From Gilliamella sp. ESL0405 (GTDB lineage Bacteria > Pseudomonadota > Gammaproteobacteria > Enterobacterales > Orbaceae), in the NCBI RefSeq assembly GCF_019469205.1, contig NZ_CP048265.1:434001-498000 (forward strand): DNA of 64,000 nt, given 5' to 3'. The notes below the pieces were generated by a model. The model was not told where the DNA came from and ran no database searches. It saw only the letters and a program-made list of their open reading frames with translations. A program made the translations under genes and the position numbers. Of this stretch, positions 51,277 to 61,261 are shown piece after piece (positions within the stretch are counted from its first letter, which is position 1; every line of letters starts with the position of its first letter).

Positions 51277-53010
51277 TTATTTAATCCATAATGATTTATT
51301 TTTATATTTCAGATCAAGTTCATGACTAAACCATCTGCCATTTAATACTTCAGCGATTAAAGTCTTTTTAACCTTTGCATCGATTGACTGATCGTTATCC
51401 ATTTGATTAAGCACATCTTGATAGTTCCATTTTTGCTCACCCATGTAAATTTGGGCTTGCTGTCTATCGGCGTTAAGGTAAAGTAACGATTGGTTTTTAG
51501 CTGTCCAATTTTCCCAATAAATTAGATCATCGCCGTTAGGGTTGCCGTGATGAATAAAGTTATGCAGATATTGTTTAAATATCATGCTCAGTTGCTTAGC
51601 GCCTTTAGTCTCAAATGCATTGCCAATTATCTTTTCATAATTATCTGAAGAATGATCCATTAATGGGATGAAAACACCATGAAAAGCGCCAAATATTCCC
51701 ATAGGCAAGCCAACAGTATTTTGATCCTCGCCATATTTTATTGTCACGCCAAAAATATTGGCTGGGTAAAATGGTGCCATTTTGTTAGCTGAGTCGGTAA
51801 CATTAAATAGTTCATAAAGGCGACTGCCATATTTATTGGCAAATTGAAATTCAGCTGACGCTTTGGTGGTCAATGAATCGGCTTCTTGACTAAAATAAGG
51901 GGACGATTGTGCAAATAGTGAAAACTCGCCAGTACCGGTAAGCATAATTAACGGGACACTATTGTAGTGTTGAGTATTAAAACCGTCTTTAGGGATCACA
52001 TAGCCGTCATTGTATAAATGTGGAAAAACACTCATTCTTATACCGGCATTTCCCATTAGCGCAACAAGCCGATCGGATGAGATGCTATAGAGGTATTTTT
52101 TGACTTCAGATTGATTGGTTAACAACCATTGATAAGCTTGTTCTTCAGTTGGTTTAATTTTGTCTTCAACCACCAGTGGGGCGATAGCTTTGGCAAACAC
52201 TTTGATACTATCGTCTTTATCCGCGACCGTCATGCCGCCACTAAATGAAATAGCTTGTTGAAATTTATCTTTAAAGATAGGAGAAATTAACATTGCCATT
52301 ACATCTCGTCCACCTGCTGAAAAGCCTGAGACGGTAATATTATTCGGATCGCCGCCAAATTGCGCAATATTTTGTTTTATCCAATCTAATGATTTTGCTA
52401 TATCAAGTAGCGCATAGTTACCTGAATCTTCTAATTTATCGCCGGTTTGTAAGGCTGGAAGCGGGGTAAATCCCAATGGTCCTAAACGGTAATTAATTGA
52501 CACAAAAATGGCATCAAGATCGGTTACCAGCGTGTTGCCAGTCATTTCCATGGCGGTGCCAATTTGGTTATTTCCGCCGTGTATATAAACCAGTACAGGT
52601 AAATTATTTTTATGATTATTAGGGCGATAGATATTAAGGTTTAAGCTATCATCAGAACCTATTATATTATTGTCTTTAAGTTGCATGGCAACTTGACCAG
52701 CTTTAGTTGCATCAAATACGTCGTTCCAATGTTCAACATCAACCGGTTTTTTCCACCTTAACTCGCCGGTTGGGGATTTGGCATAAGGTATGCCCGTCCA
52801 TTGAATGACATTATTAATTTGGTCGTAATGCCCTTGGATTAAGCCATATTGTGTTTTGATAAGCGTTGAATCAGCAGTTGTTGGTGTAGTGATGTTTTCA
52901 TTATGGCTAGGAAGCGAGTTTTCTTGACTAAAGCCAACCGTTGGTGTTGCCAGCGTAATTAGACCCAGAAAAGCGAGAGTTGTTTTAAACTTATAGAATG
53001 ATGTTTTCAT
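51277..53010 (-). CDS. Secreted type-B carboxylesterase
   Basis: This 577-residue alpha/beta-hydrolase of the carboxylesterase type B family starts with an export signal: a basic N-terminus, a hydrophobic core (LAFLGLITLATPT) and a probable cut near residue 28. The oxyanion region VLVYIHGGNNQIG and the nucleophile elbow GFSAGG with Ser231 are intact. A glutamate in TGTGEFSLF and a histidine in GAFHGVF are the likely partners of the triad, although the histidine context (usually HGxE) is diverged. The protein is likely periplasmic or exported and may hydrolyse esters from diet or plant cell walls. It is monocistronic, with long flanks on both sides. Confidence 0.85.
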   Translation of the reverse strand: MKTSFYKFKTTLAFLGLITLATPTVGFSQENSLPSHNENITTPTTADSTLIKTQYGLIQGHYDQINNVIQWTGIPYAKSPTGELRWKKPVDVEHWNDVFDATKAGQVAMQLKDNNIIGSDDSLNLNIYRPNNHKNNLPVLVYIHGGNNQIGTAMEMTGNTLVTDLDAIFVSINYRLGPLGFTPLPALQTGDKLEDSGNYALLDIAKSLDWIKQNIAQFGGDPNNITVSGFSAGGRDVMAMLISPIFKDKFQQAISFSGGMTVADKDDSIKVFAKAIAPLVVEDKIKPTEEQAYQWLLTNQSEVKKYLYSISSDRLVALMGNAGIRMSVFPHLYNDGYVIPKDGFNTQHYNSVPLIMLTGTGEFSLFAQSSPYFSQEADSLTTKASAEFQFANKYGSRLYELFNVTDSANKMAPFYPANIFGVTIKYGEDQNTVGLPMGIFGAFHGVFIPLMDHSSDNYEKIIGNAFETKGAKQLSMIFKQYLHNFIHHGNPNGDDLIYWENWTAKNQSLLYLNADRQQAQIYMGEQKWNYQDVLNQMDNDQSIDAKVKKTLIAEVLNGRWFSHELDLKYKNKSLWIK

Positions 53011-53303
53011 ACATTTCCCTTGTGTATTAATAAAAAGCCATTAATGTGAAATAGTTAATGTTAAAAATTAGAGAGAAGTGTATTCATATTACGAAATAAA
53101 GTATGACGAAATTACTCTTAATCTAACAAGCTCATATTTCTAAACGTGATAGAAATTAATACTATTTTGGTTATAAATCTAATAATTGTAGTAACAGTAT
53201 TCGGTATATTTTTCTATAACTTGTATTAATGTCAACAATCATGATTGAAAAATTAGACTTGAGTCATAAAATCTCTTTTGCTAACTGCTTTAACTGCATC
53301 AAA

Positions 53304-54215
53304 TTAGCTTATCATGGTGTTGAGTGCTTTTCTGATAAATCCTTTATTTTCCGATAACCGTTTTTTGGCCTCAATCACATCAAGATCGGCCAAAATCATT
53401 AAAATTGCTGTTTTGCAATGCTGTTCACTTTGTTGCAAAGCCAAAATGGCGGTTTGGCGATCACATTGTGTTGCTTGCCTAACAATTGCTATTTGCCGTT
53501 CGATAAGTTTAGCATTAGTTGCTTCAACATCGACCATTAAATTACCATAAACTTTACCGATTTTAATCATGCTGGCGGTGGTGAGCATATTAAGGACGAG
53601 TTTTTGGGCTGTGCCGGCTTTCATTCTTGATGAGCCTGTAATCACTTCGGGCCCAACAATGGGAGTAATGGCAATATCGGCTATATCTATCATTGGCGCG
53701 TTGGCATTACAGCAAAGGCTAATGACAGTTGCACCTAGTGTTTTGGCGTATTGCATTCCACCGATGACATAAGGTGTGCGCCCACTAGCTGCAATCCCGA
53801 CTAAAATATCATTGGCCGAAAATTGAATATCGGTTAAATCGATAACTGCCAGCTCCGGTTTGTCTTCAGCGTTTTCAACTGCTTTAAAAATGGCTGGTTT
53901 ACCGCCCGCAATTAAGCCTATGACTTGTTGAGGTGGCGTGCCATAAGTTGGTGGGCATTCACTGGCGTCTAAAATGCCAAGCCGGCCAGAAGTGCCGGCA
54001 CCAAGATAGATAAGTCTGCCATTATTTAAAAATGCATGACTGATTGCATCGACAGCATTTGCGATGTTAGCAAGCTGCTTTTCAACCGCTAGCGCAACTT
54101 GCTTATCTTCATTATTAATGATGCTGAGAATTTCAAGCGTGGAACATTGATCGATGTGTTCACTGTTAGGGTTTTGATTCTCGGTCATCATATCGCCAAG
54201 ATTAATGTTTTGCAT
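53304..54215 (-). CDS. murQ: N-acetylmuramic acid 6-phosphate etherase MurQ
   Basis: MurQ removes the lactyl ether from MurNAc-6-phosphate to give GlcNAc-6-phosphate during cell-wall recycling. The 303-residue protein (E. coli 298) has a SIS fold with [23 protein letters not shown] at about 70-92, split here as [18 protein letters not shown], plus [12 protein letters not shown] and [16 protein letters not shown]. The start overlaps the end of lplT by 14 bases, so the two are translationally coupled. In E. coli murQ is followed by murP, a PTS transporter for MurNAc; none is present here, so the MurNAc-6-phosphate would have to come from recycled anhydro-MurNAc or an unlinked transporter. Confidence 0.95.
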   Translation of the reverse strand: MQNINLGDMMTENQNPNSEHIDQCSTLEILSIINNEDKQVALAVEKQLANIANAVDAISHAFLNNGRLIYLGAGTSGRLGILDASECPPTYGTPPQQVIGLIAGGKPAIFKAVENAEDKPELAVIDLTDIQFSANDILVGIAASGRTPYVIGGMQYAKTLGATVISLCCNANAPMIDIADIAITPIVGPEVITGSSRMKAGTAQKLVLNMLTTASMIKIGKVYGNLMVDVEATNAKLIERQIAIVRQATQCDRQTAILALQQSEQHCKTAILMILADLDVIEAKKRLSENKGFIRKALNTMIS

Positions 54216-55389
54216 GCTTTTTTAATCCTATCCATAAAAAGAGTATGACAATGGCAACTAAACTGCCGAAGCCGACACCTATTGCAATAACGGGTAATTC
54301 CATGGCGACCGCTAAAGTATAAAGCCCTAGCATAATCATCATAGCACTATTTTGACTTAAGTTTTGGATTGAAACAACACTACCGGCACCAATTAACTCT
54401 TTCCCCATTTTTTGAATTAACGCATTAAGTGGCACGATAAAAAATCCGCCTAAAGCGCCAATTAGAATCAGTAAAATATACGATGAAATAATATTACTTT
54501 GTAAGGTGAATGCTATAACGGTCAGTCCCATTACTATTCCTGCCGGAATACAACGCAGGGTATTTTTCATCGAGATACACATACTTGCCAGCCCGGCGCC
54601 AATAACAATACCGATAGCCACAACTGCATTAAGGTTAGTCGGTGTGGCATTATCTTCAATACCTAATACGATTGGTACCCAAGCGATTAACAGGAAACGT
54701 AGCGTAATTCCGGCACCCCAAAATAGACTGGTACAACATAGTGTGTATAAGGTTTGTTTATTGGTGAAAACCACAGTAATGGTTTTAACAAAATCTTTCA
54801 ATATGCTGATAAATTTCCATTCAATATTTTTTCTTGCGGCCGGAAGTTTTGGTATGAAAATATTGGCAAGCACGGCCAGTCCATACATCAAAACACAAGT
54901 GAGCAAGGAGGCAATAATACTCATATCCGCAATATGCCCGCCAGCCAGTGAACCGAGTAGAATTGCGGCAATTGTCGATGACTCAATCAAACCATTGGCT
55001 TTCACCAGATTATCGCCGGTAGTTAGCTCGCCCAAAATACCATATTTTGCTGGGGAGTAGGTTGCGGCGCCAATTCCCACTAAAAAATAGCCGACAAAAG
55101 GGGTAATATCTAAACAGATACAACCGGCACCAATTAACTTGATCGAATTTGCAATCATCATTGCTCTGCCTTTGGACATGCTGTCGGCAAACTGACCGAC
55201 AAAAGGCGAAAGAATGATAAATGGGACGACAAAACTGATTTGCAGTGCTGATTGGCTCCATTCGGGATAATGAAGATTTTTAATATAAGCGAGAATGGCA
55301 AAAAAGATCGCATTATCGGCAAAAGCTGAAAAAAACTGCGCCAGCATGGTTGCGACCATGCCTTTGCTTAATAAGGAATAGTGATTCAT
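54202..55389 (-). CDS. lplT: Lysophospholipid transporter LplT
   Basis: LplT is a major facilitator that flips lysophospholipids (mainly lyso-PE) across the inner membrane to Aas for re-acylation. The 395 residues match E. coli (397) and show about 12 hydrophobic segments. The N-terminal [22 protein letters not shown] and [19 protein letters not shown] near residue 105 are highly conserved. It starts 15 bases after aas and overlaps murQ. Confidence 0.95.
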   Translation of the reverse strand: MNHYSLLSKGMVATMLAQFFSAFADNAIFFAILAYIKNLHYPEWSQSALQISFVVPFIILSPFVGQFADSMSKGRAMMIANSIKLIGAGCICLDITPFVGYFLVGIGAATYSPAKYGILGELTTGDNLVKANGLIESSTIAAILLGSLAGGHIADMSIIASLLTCVLMYGLAVLANIFIPKLPAARKNIEWKFISILKDFVKTITVVFTNKQTLYTLCCTSLFWGAGITLRFLLIAWVPIVLGIEDNATPTNLNAVVAIGIVIGAGLASMCISMKNTLRCIPAGIVMGLTVIAFTLQSNIISSYILLILIGALGGFFIVPLNALIQKMGKELIGAGSVVSIQNLSQNSAMMIMLGLYTLAVAMELPVIAIGVGFGSLVAIVILFLWIGLKKHAKH

Positions 55390-55404
55390 GCGTAATCCTT
55401 TCGG

Positions 55405-57546
55405 TTATTCGTCAGCCATTTTTCGAAGAGTGATAAAATCAATTTTACCCGTCCCGAGTAGCGGCAACGCTTTAACAACACGAATATCACGTGCAATGGC
55501 TAATGCCGGAATACCCAATTGTTGCGCTGCTTGACTAAGCAGATCACGACTTAACTTATTTGAAGTGGTAAACAGGACTATCGCTTCGCCTTTTGCTGAA
55601 TCCGGTTTGACCGTTGCACCATGCATGGCATCGGGGTCAACTTTTTTCGCTAATGCTTCAACGCTTTCTAATGAGACCATTTCACCGGCAATTTTGGCAA
55701 ATCTTTTTAGTCTTCCTTTGATAGTAATGAATCCTTCATTGTCAATGTTGACGATATCGCCAGTATCATACCAGCCTTCTTCTAATTGACCATTTTGATC
55801 AGCCGCCGCAGGTGTGATTAACTGACCGGGAGTTTCAACCCGTAAGTAACCTTTCATGACATTCGGGCCTTTTACTTGTAACTCACCGCCGTCATTGATG
55901 CCCGGCACAGGAATCAATCTTGAAACCATACCTGGCATTAAGCGCCCAACAGTGCCATTTTTAAATGCCATAGGGACATTTAACGCAACAACCGGCGCAC
56001 ATTCGGTTACGCCATAACCTTCTAAAATACGAATGCCGTATTTATCTTTCCATTGTTCACGTACTGATTCCGGTAGTTTTTCTGCCCCGGCAACCACATA
56101 GCGCAAACGCATAAAATCATAAGGGTGTGCATAACGAGCGTAATTAGCCAAAAATGTTGGTGTTCCAAATAAAACGGTACAATTTTGGTCGTAAATGATT
56201 TCCGGTACCATTCGGTAATGCAATGGGTTAGGGTATAAAAACGTTCGACTACCGGAAAACAGTGGTAAAAATAGTCCGGCTGTGATGCCAAAAGCATGAA
56301 ACAGCGGTAAAGCTGACATAAATCTATCGGCCGGCGTGGGATCGATGACGGTACGAATTTGCTCAACATTGGCGAGCAAACTGCCATGAGTGTGTACAAC
56401 CCCTTTAGGATTGCCTTCAGACCCGGAGGTAAACAGTACTAACGCTTCATCGTCACTCGATTGAGGATGGGCCACTAAGCGTGGAATGTATTGAAAAATA
56501 AAGGTATAAAGTTTATCCGAAAGTGTTAAGCTTTTGCTTAAATCTTCAAGAAAACACCACTTAACCCCTTTGATTTCATCGAGTAGATAATCAAGTTTGC
56601 CCTTTTTAATAAATTTACGCGATGTAATAATCGTTTTAATTTCTGCCGCTGTGATAGCACAGGTTAACCCTTTAGTGCCCGCGGTATAATTAAGCATTGC
56701 AGGCGTACGATTTTTTACCGATAAACCAAAAAAGGTTGCCACCGTAATTGTTGCGTTAGGCAATAGTAGTCCCACCCGCTCTTGCGGAGCGGTAAATTTT
56801 GCTACGATGCGACTGATACCGATAATTTGTTTAAATAAGTGACGGAAAGAGGCTTCATGCGTGGTTGGATCTTGCACCATACGGGTTTTAACGCCATAAC
56901 GCACTTGAGCTTCAAGCAGGGCTTCAAATAGGGTTAACTTAGGACGGCTTGCCATTCGGGCATTCATCATAATTTGATGTAGCTTTTCACCGGCAATATA
57001 GCGGCGTTCACTGGCAGTTGCGGCATCCGGCATTGGAATAGTAGTAGGTTCGAGTACATGTATGGTTATTTTCGGAAACAAGCGACGCTTAAATAACCCT
57101 TTTAAGCGACTAGTTAAGGTAAATTCTGCACCTTCAATCCAAACCGGTACAACGGTCGCTTGTGAACGGGCAGCAACAAAAGCGGCACCGTCGTAAATTT
57201 TCATTAATGAGCCTGTGATTGTAATGCGACCTTCAGGGAAAATAACAATAGGTCGGCCTTTTTCAATTTCACGGACTAATCGTTTAATCGCCATAGGATT
57301 TAAGGGATCCATGGGGACAAAATCAACATAGCGTTTGGCAAAACGAACTAACCAATGATTAATATACCCAGCATAAATTGCAAACACCGGTCTTACAGGT
57401 AAAAATACGCCGATTAAAATGCCGTCTAGGAAGGAAACATGGTTAGGAGTGATGAGGAGTCTTTCTTGCTTTAAGTTATTTAGATTACCATTAAGTTTGA
57501 CATGGAATAATATCTTTAAAAAAAACTTTAATATTTTAAAAACCAT
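55405..57546 (-). CDS. aas: Bifunctional 2-acyl-GPE acyltransferase / acyl-ACP synthetase Aas
   Basis: Aas re-acylates lysophosphatidylethanolamine using fatty acid activated on ACP. The N-terminal acyltransferase (about 1-210) has [27 protein letters not shown] and the usual NHxxxxD and EGR elements. The C-terminal adenylate-forming domain (about 220-713) has [17 protein letters not shown] and [15 protein letters not shown] 57546 gives 713 residues (E. coli 719); the frame opens at a TTG at 57558, which is less likely. It is the first gene of the aas-lplT-murQ operon. Confidence 0.96.
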   Translation of the reverse strand: MVFKILKFFLKILFHVKLNGNLNNLKQERLLITPNHVSFLDGILIGVFLPVRPVFAIYAGYINHWLVRFAKRYVDFVPMDPLNPMAIKRLVREIEKGRPIVIFPEGRITITGSLMKIYDGAAFVAARSQATVVPVWIEGAEFTLTSRLKGLFKRRLFPKITIHVLEPTTIPMPDAATASERRYIAGEKLHQIMMNARMASRPKLTLFEALLEAQVRYGVKTRMVQDPTTHEASFRHLFKQIIGISRIVAKFTAPQERVGLLLPNATITVATFFGLSVKNRTPAMLNYTAGTKGLTCAITAAEIKTIITSRKFIKKGKLDYLLDEIKGVKWCFLEDLSKSLTLSDKLYTFIFQYIPRLVAHPQSSDDEALVLFTSGSEGNPKGVVHTHGSLLANVEQIRTVIDPTPADRFMSALPLFHAFGITAGLFLPLFSGSRTFLYPNPLHYRMVPEIIYDQNCTVLFGTPTFLANYARYAHPYDFMRLRYVVAGAEKLPESVREQWKDKYGIRILEGYGVTECAPVVALNVPMAFKNGTVGRLMPGMVSRLIPVPGINDGGELQVKGPNVMKGYLRVETPGQLITPAAADQNGQLEEGWYDTGDIVNIDNEGFITIKGRLKRFAKIAGEMVSLESVEALAKKVDPDAMHGATVKPDSAKGEAIVLFTTSNKLSRDLLSQAAQQLGIPALAIARDIRVVKALPLLGTGKIDFITLRKMADE

Positions 57547-57746
57547 TTGAATTCTCAATTACCGTACAAAATTGTACCAGGTAATAATAGTGAAAATCTA
57601 TCCAATATACAAGAACTTTGATTTTTATGATTTTATTTATAATTAAATCATTCGTTGCGCTGTTTTGCTTAGTATTGTTACTCATTAACATAGACAACAG
57701 ATATCAAAAAAGTAAAATAACGGATAACAACATATAAGGAATCATC

Positions 57747-58721
57747 ATGTTAATTTTAACCGCAAAAGATATACAACAATGTTATAGCATGAAAGAGGCT
57801 ATAGCGGCTGATAAACAGGCTTTAAAAATTTATACGCAGGGAAACAGTGAAGTGCCATTACGTATAAATTTTGATATGCAAAATGGTCAATGTTTATTTA
57901 TGCCTGCACATATTAAAGATAACGATGTAGTTGGTATAAAAATTGTTTCGGTTTTTCCCAATAACCCTAAATTGGGTAAACCGTCGGTGCCAGCACAAGT
58001 ACTTATGATCGATCCGAAAACTGGCGAAGTATGCGCAATGTTAGACGGCACTTATGTGACACAATTACGTACTGGCGCTGTTCAAGGGGCGGCGACAGAT
58101 CTGCTAGCTAAAAAAGAGGCTAAGCGAGCGGTGTTAATAGGTACCGGTGGGCAGGCGATTTCTCAGTTAGAAGCCATGTTAACGGTGCGTCCACTTACCG
58201 ATTTGGCTATTTATGATATTGATACCAATAAAGCTAAACAATTTACCGAAGAGATGAAACAACGATTTGCCCATTTTCCGGCTCATCTCTATTTCTCACA
58301 AGATCTTGATTCAGATATTAGCCGGGCAGATATTATTACTTCAGTTACCACTTCCAACACTGCTACTTTTAATGGTGAAAAGGTGAAATCCGGTGCACAC
58401 ATTAATGGTGTTGGCGCTTATACGCCTAAGATGCATGAAATACCGGAGAGCGTTGTTAAACAAGCTGACATTCGTGTATTAGATACTAAAGATGGCGTGT
58501 TTGCTGAGGCGGGTGATATTATTGATCCGATTAACCAACAATTAGTGACAAAAGATGACTTTTTTGAATTGGGTGATTTAGTTATCGATCCGCAAAAATG
58601 TCGTGTAAACGATCAGCAAATTACCCTGTTTAAAACAGTGGGCACAGCAGTATTAGATGTTTATGTCGGTTACGATATTTATCTAAAAGCTAAACAACAG
58701 GGAATCGGTACTCAAATTTAA
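57747..58721 (+). CDS. Ornithine cyclodeaminase / mu-crystallin family protein
   Basis: This 324-residue protein belongs to the ornithine cyclodeaminase/mu-crystallin family of NAD(P)-dependent enzymes. Family traits are PLRINFDM near the start, SVFPNNPKLGKPSVPAQVLMID, GTYVTQLRTGAVQGAATDLLA near residue 108 and the Rossmann loop LIGTGGQA near 132. Members include ornithine cyclodeaminase, alanine dehydrogenase and ketimine (Delta1-pyrroline-2-carboxylate) reductases, and sequence alone does not decide. AAGGA lies upstream of ATG 57747. It is monocistronic, with a large inverted repeat after its stop. Confidence 0.85.
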   Translation: MLILTAKDIQQCYSMKEAIAADKQALKIYTQGNSEVPLRINFDMQNGQCLFMPAHIKDNDVVGIKIVSVFPNNPKLGKPSVPAQVLMIDPKTGEVCAMLDGTYVTQLRTGAVQGAATDLLAKKEAKRAVLIGTGGQAISQLEAMLTVRPLTDLAIYDIDTNKAKQFTEEMKQRFAHFPAHLYFSQDLDSDISRADIITSVTTSNTATFNGEKVKSGAHINGVGAYTPKMHEIPESVVKQADIRVLDTKDGVFAEAGDIIDPINQQLVTKDDFFELGDLVIDPQKCRVNDQQITLFKTVGTAVLDVYVGYDIYLKAKQQGIGTQI

Positions 58722-58730
58722 GCGTATCAA

Positions 58731-58779
58731 GCACATTAAGCCAAAATAGATTTGAGGCAATCAATCAAACTTAATGTGC
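58731..58779. repeat. 10-bp inverted repeat between convergent OCD-family gene and gpsA
   Basis: GCACATTAAG (58731-58740) and CTTAATGTGC (58770-58779), separated by 29 bases. There is no T-run. It could help end both converging transcripts. Confidence 0.5.
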
Positions 58780-58793
58780 GTTTAAGCTTAACT

Positions 58794-59807
58794 TTAGCTT
58801 TGCAGCTCTTGTTTTTGTGAGCGTCCAAGTAAGGTCATGGCAGCTTGTTTAGGATCTTTGCCTTCATAAAGAATTTTATAGATTTGTTCGGTGATAGGCA
58901 TATCGACATGATATTTTTGTGCAAGCATCCAAACTTCTTTGGTGTTTTTGCATCCTTCAACAACTTGAGCAATGATATCTTGCGCTTGTTTAATCGTTTT
59001 ATTTTGTCCGAGTAAAATCCCAAAACGACGATTACGAGATTGGTTATCTGTGCAGGTGAGAACTAAATCGCCTAAACCAGCCATCCCCATAAAAGTTGCC
59101 GGATCTGCGCCGAGCGCTGCGCCTAGCCGCATCATTTCTGCCAGTCCACGAGTGATCAAAGCCGTTCTTGCATTTGCACCAAAGCCTAGTCCGTCAGATA
59201 AGCCTGCGCCGATAGCAATAACGTTCTTAATTGCGCCACCAAGTTGCACACCTATAAAATCTTTACTGCTATAAACCCGAAAACTTTTACTACAGTGGAA
59301 TAGATTTTGTAGTTCAGTTAAAAACTGATCATCGGTAGAAGCAACTGTCACTGCCGTTGGCAAGCCAGATGCAACTTCTTTAGCAAAGGTCGGACCCGAT
59401 ATGACAGCAAGGGGAATTTTATCACCCAGAATCTCTCTTGCGACATCTTGCAGTAGCCTGCCGGTATCAACTTCAAGTCCTTTGGTTGCCCAAACGATTT
59501 TACTGTCTTTTCGCAAAAATGGTTTAATTTGTTTAAGAATGTTACCAAATGCATGACTAGGTACTACGATAAGTAAAATAGGGGACGCAGCAACTGCCGT
59601 GCCAAGGTCACTTTCAATATACAGTAAGTCAGGAAAAGGGATATCAGGCAAAAATTGATTATTTTGCCTGTCATGCTGCAAAATGGTCATTTTATCAGGG
59701 TTATGCCCCCATAATAATGTTCGATGACCATTTCGTGCTAGTAATATCGCCAGCGAAGTGCCATAAGAACCCGCACCAATTACTGTCACAGCAGCATCTT
59801 TTTTCAT
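58794..59807 (-). CDS. gpsA: Glycerol-3-phosphate dehydrogenase (NAD(P)+) GpsA
   Basis: GpsA reduces dihydroxyacetone phosphate to sn-glycerol-3-phosphate for phospholipid synthesis. The 337-residue protein (E. coli 339) has the NAD(P) loop [20 protein letters not shown] at the N-terminus and the conserved [17 protein letters not shown] near residue 140. [19 protein letters not shown] near 190 contains the catalytic lysine. It follows secB by 41 bases, the enteric order; the cysE gene that follows gpsA in E. coli is absent here. Confidence 0.97.
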   Translation of the reverse strand: MKKDAAVTVIGAGSYGTSLAILLARNGHRTLLWGHNPDKMTILQHDRQNNQFLPDIPFPDLLYIESDLGTAVAASPILLIVVPSHAFGNILKQIKPFLRKDSKIVWATKGLEVDTGRLLQDVAREILGDKIPLAVISGPTFAKEVASGLPTAVTVASTDDQFLTELQNLFHCSKSFRVYSSKDFIGVQLGGAIKNVIAIGAGLSDGLGFGANARTALITRGLAEMMRLGAALGADPATFMGMAGLGDLVLTCTDNQSRNRRFGILLGQNKTIKQAQDIIAQVVEGCKNTKEVWMLAQKYHVDMPITEQIYKILYEGKDPKQAAMTLLGRSQKQELQS

Positions 59808-59848
59808 AAATGATCCAATTAAGTATTTAGTTAACTTTAAAACAATAA

Positions 59849-60337
59849 TTATTGTAAAGTATCTGAAGACTCATTTTCAGCTTGTTGTTGTTGCTGTTGT
59901 TGTTGAAGATAGTTCAAATACAATGCTTCAAAATTGACTGGTTCTAAGTTAACTTGTGGGAATGTCCCTTTATTCACTAAACTTGCCACCACTTCACGTG
60001 CATATGGGAATAAAATATTTGGACAATAAGCACCAAGACAATGTTGAATTTGACCTTCTTCAAAGCCAATTAATGAAAATATCCCAGATTGAGTGACTTC
60101 ACAAATATACACAACTTCTTCTTGTTGTTTTACGGTAATGGTGACTCTGAGTGATACTTCAAAAACACTATCACTTAGTGTTTGTGAAGATGAATTAAGT
60201 TCTAAATTCATCTCTGGTTGCCATTGTTTAGTAAAAATTTCTGGCACGTTATTTGTTTCGAAAGAAACATCTTTGGTATAAATTCGTTGAATAGCAAATT
60301 GTGTTTCAGCTTGTTGTGTATTGTTTTGTTCTGTCAT
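59849..60337 (-). CDS. secB: Protein-export chaperone SecB
   Basis: SecB is a cytoplasmic tetrameric chaperone that keeps preproteins unfolded and hands them to SecA. The 162-residue product (E. coli 155) contains [30 protein letters not shown] and [32 protein letters not shown] in the expected order. The C-terminal tail that contacts SecA has an insertion of eight consecutive glutamines (residues 143-150), encoded at 59882-59905 by CAA and CAG codons. It lies between gpsA and the yibN gene; grxC, which is between yibN and secB in E. coli, is missing. Confidence 0.97.
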   Translation of the reverse strand: MTEQNNTQQAETQFAIQRIYTKDVSFETNNVPEIFTKQWQPEMNLELNSSSQTLSDSVFEVSLRVTITVKQQEEVVYICEVTQSGIFSLIGFEEGQIQHCLGAYCPNILFPYAREVVASLVNKGTFPQVNLEPVNFEALYLNYLQQQQQQQQAENESSDTLQ

Positions 60338-60367
60338 GATAAAACCTTATTTTGAAATGATATTATA

Positions 60368-60808
60368 TTATTTTTTTACTAATGGTAGATTTTCGCCATT
60401 CCACCCAGCAATGCCGTCTTTTAACGTAAATACGTTTAAAAACCCTTGTTTGACAAGGAGTTCACCAATACTTGATGATGATAAACCATTCTCGTCAACT
60501 AAAATTATGAGATTTTCTTTAAATTTATCAATTGTTTTTGCATTCGCATTTTTGATATCAATCGGTAAGATATTGTGTGATTGAGTGATATGCCCTTTTT
60601 TGAAGCTATCAGCTGAACGAATATCGATAATAACCGCATCGAGCTTATTGATCATATTAATCGCTTGGGCGTTATTAATGATTTTTACTTTTGATAATTT
60701 ACTTTTAACTGTTAATACGATGATTGCAATAAATAGGACAATCCAACCTAAAGATAGTAAAAGGTGATTTTTAATAAAAGGTATAATTTCGAGAGTAATA
60801 AAGTCCAT
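60368..60808 (-). CDS. yibN: Rhodanese-like membrane protein YibN lacking the active-site cysteine
   Basis: YibN is a single-span inner-membrane protein with a cytoplasmic rhodanese domain. The 146-residue version here has a hydrophobic N-terminal helix (LSLGWIVLFIAIIVLTV) and the YibN-type domain: DAVIIDIRSADSFKKGHI and the C-terminal GIAGWNGENLPLVKK. The active-site loop, which contains Cys in E. coli YibN (MQCQ), reads GLSSSS here, and the whole predicted protein contains no cysteine. It therefore cannot act as a cysteine sulfurtransferase. ATG 60808 is chosen because the N-terminus then aligns with E. coli (143 residues). Confidence 0.9.
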   Translation of the reverse strand: MDFITLEIIPFIKNHLLLSLGWIVLFIAIIVLTVKSKLSKVKIINNAQAINMINKLDAVIIDIRSADSFKKGHITQSHNILPIDIKNANAKTIDKFKENLIILVDENGLSSSSIGELLVKQGFLNVFTLKDGIAGWNGENLPLVKK

Positions 60809-61056
60809 ACTTGTATGTTTACCTGAATTTTTCAATATAAGAAGAGATTATAACGATATTATGCACTGAAATATAGTACCAATAAGAAAATCTTGTAAAC
60901 ACAAAATAATATTAATTGAGATTTATAAAGTCGGATAACGCAAATAAAACAATTTATTATTTTGGTGCTTTTGTTCAATATTGCTCAGCTTTAATTTAAC
61001 CAAGAGTGAAGATTCAAGCAAAATCTACCCATTAAATAAGCAAAATGGCACAATTG

Positions 61057-61073
61057 CGCTCAATTTTGGTGCG
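61057..61073. promoter_or_regulatory. NtrC-like enhancer site 1
   Basis: CGCTCAATTTTGGTGCG has the NtrC layout GCxC-N7-GTGC. Its centre is about 128 bases upstream of the predicted glnA start. Confidence 0.65.
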
Positions 61074-61088
61074 TAATCAATCTTGTTT

Positions 61089-61105
61089 TGCTTTATTTTG
61101 GTGCA
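61089..61105. promoter_or_regulatory. NtrC-like enhancer site 2
   Basis: TGCTTTATTTTGGTGCA closely follows the E. coli glnA NtrC site AGCACTATATTGGTGCA. Its centre is 32 bp from site 1, the same spacing as between the two strong NtrC sites of E. coli glnA. Confidence 0.75.
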
Positions 61106-61166
61106 TGAGTTTCATTTGTGTTATCATCGATCCATTAAATTCACCGAAATAAGGCATTTTAAAAAG

Positions 61167-61183
61167 TGGCATTATATTTGCAT
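61167..61183 (+). promoter_or_regulatory. Sigma-54 promoter of glnA
   Basis: TGGCATTATATTTGCAT has GG at 61168-61169 and GC at 61180-61181 with exactly 10 bases between, the -24/-12 pattern. Transcription should begin near 61193. Confidence 0.85.
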
Positions 61184-61261
61184 ATAGTTTAGCAACTTAT
61201 AAACCTTTGGCAACAATGCCTTACGAACTGAACAATTATTTGTCCTTAATGGAGAAGATTC

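Larger units (their letters stand above)
60809..61261 (+). promoter_or_regulatory. glnA control region
   Basis: This 453-base gap contains no gene. The part nearest glnA carries two NtrC-like sites and a sigma-54 promoter, listed separately. A third TTTTGGTGCT half site occurs near 60960. The distal part is AT-rich. Confidence 0.7.
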
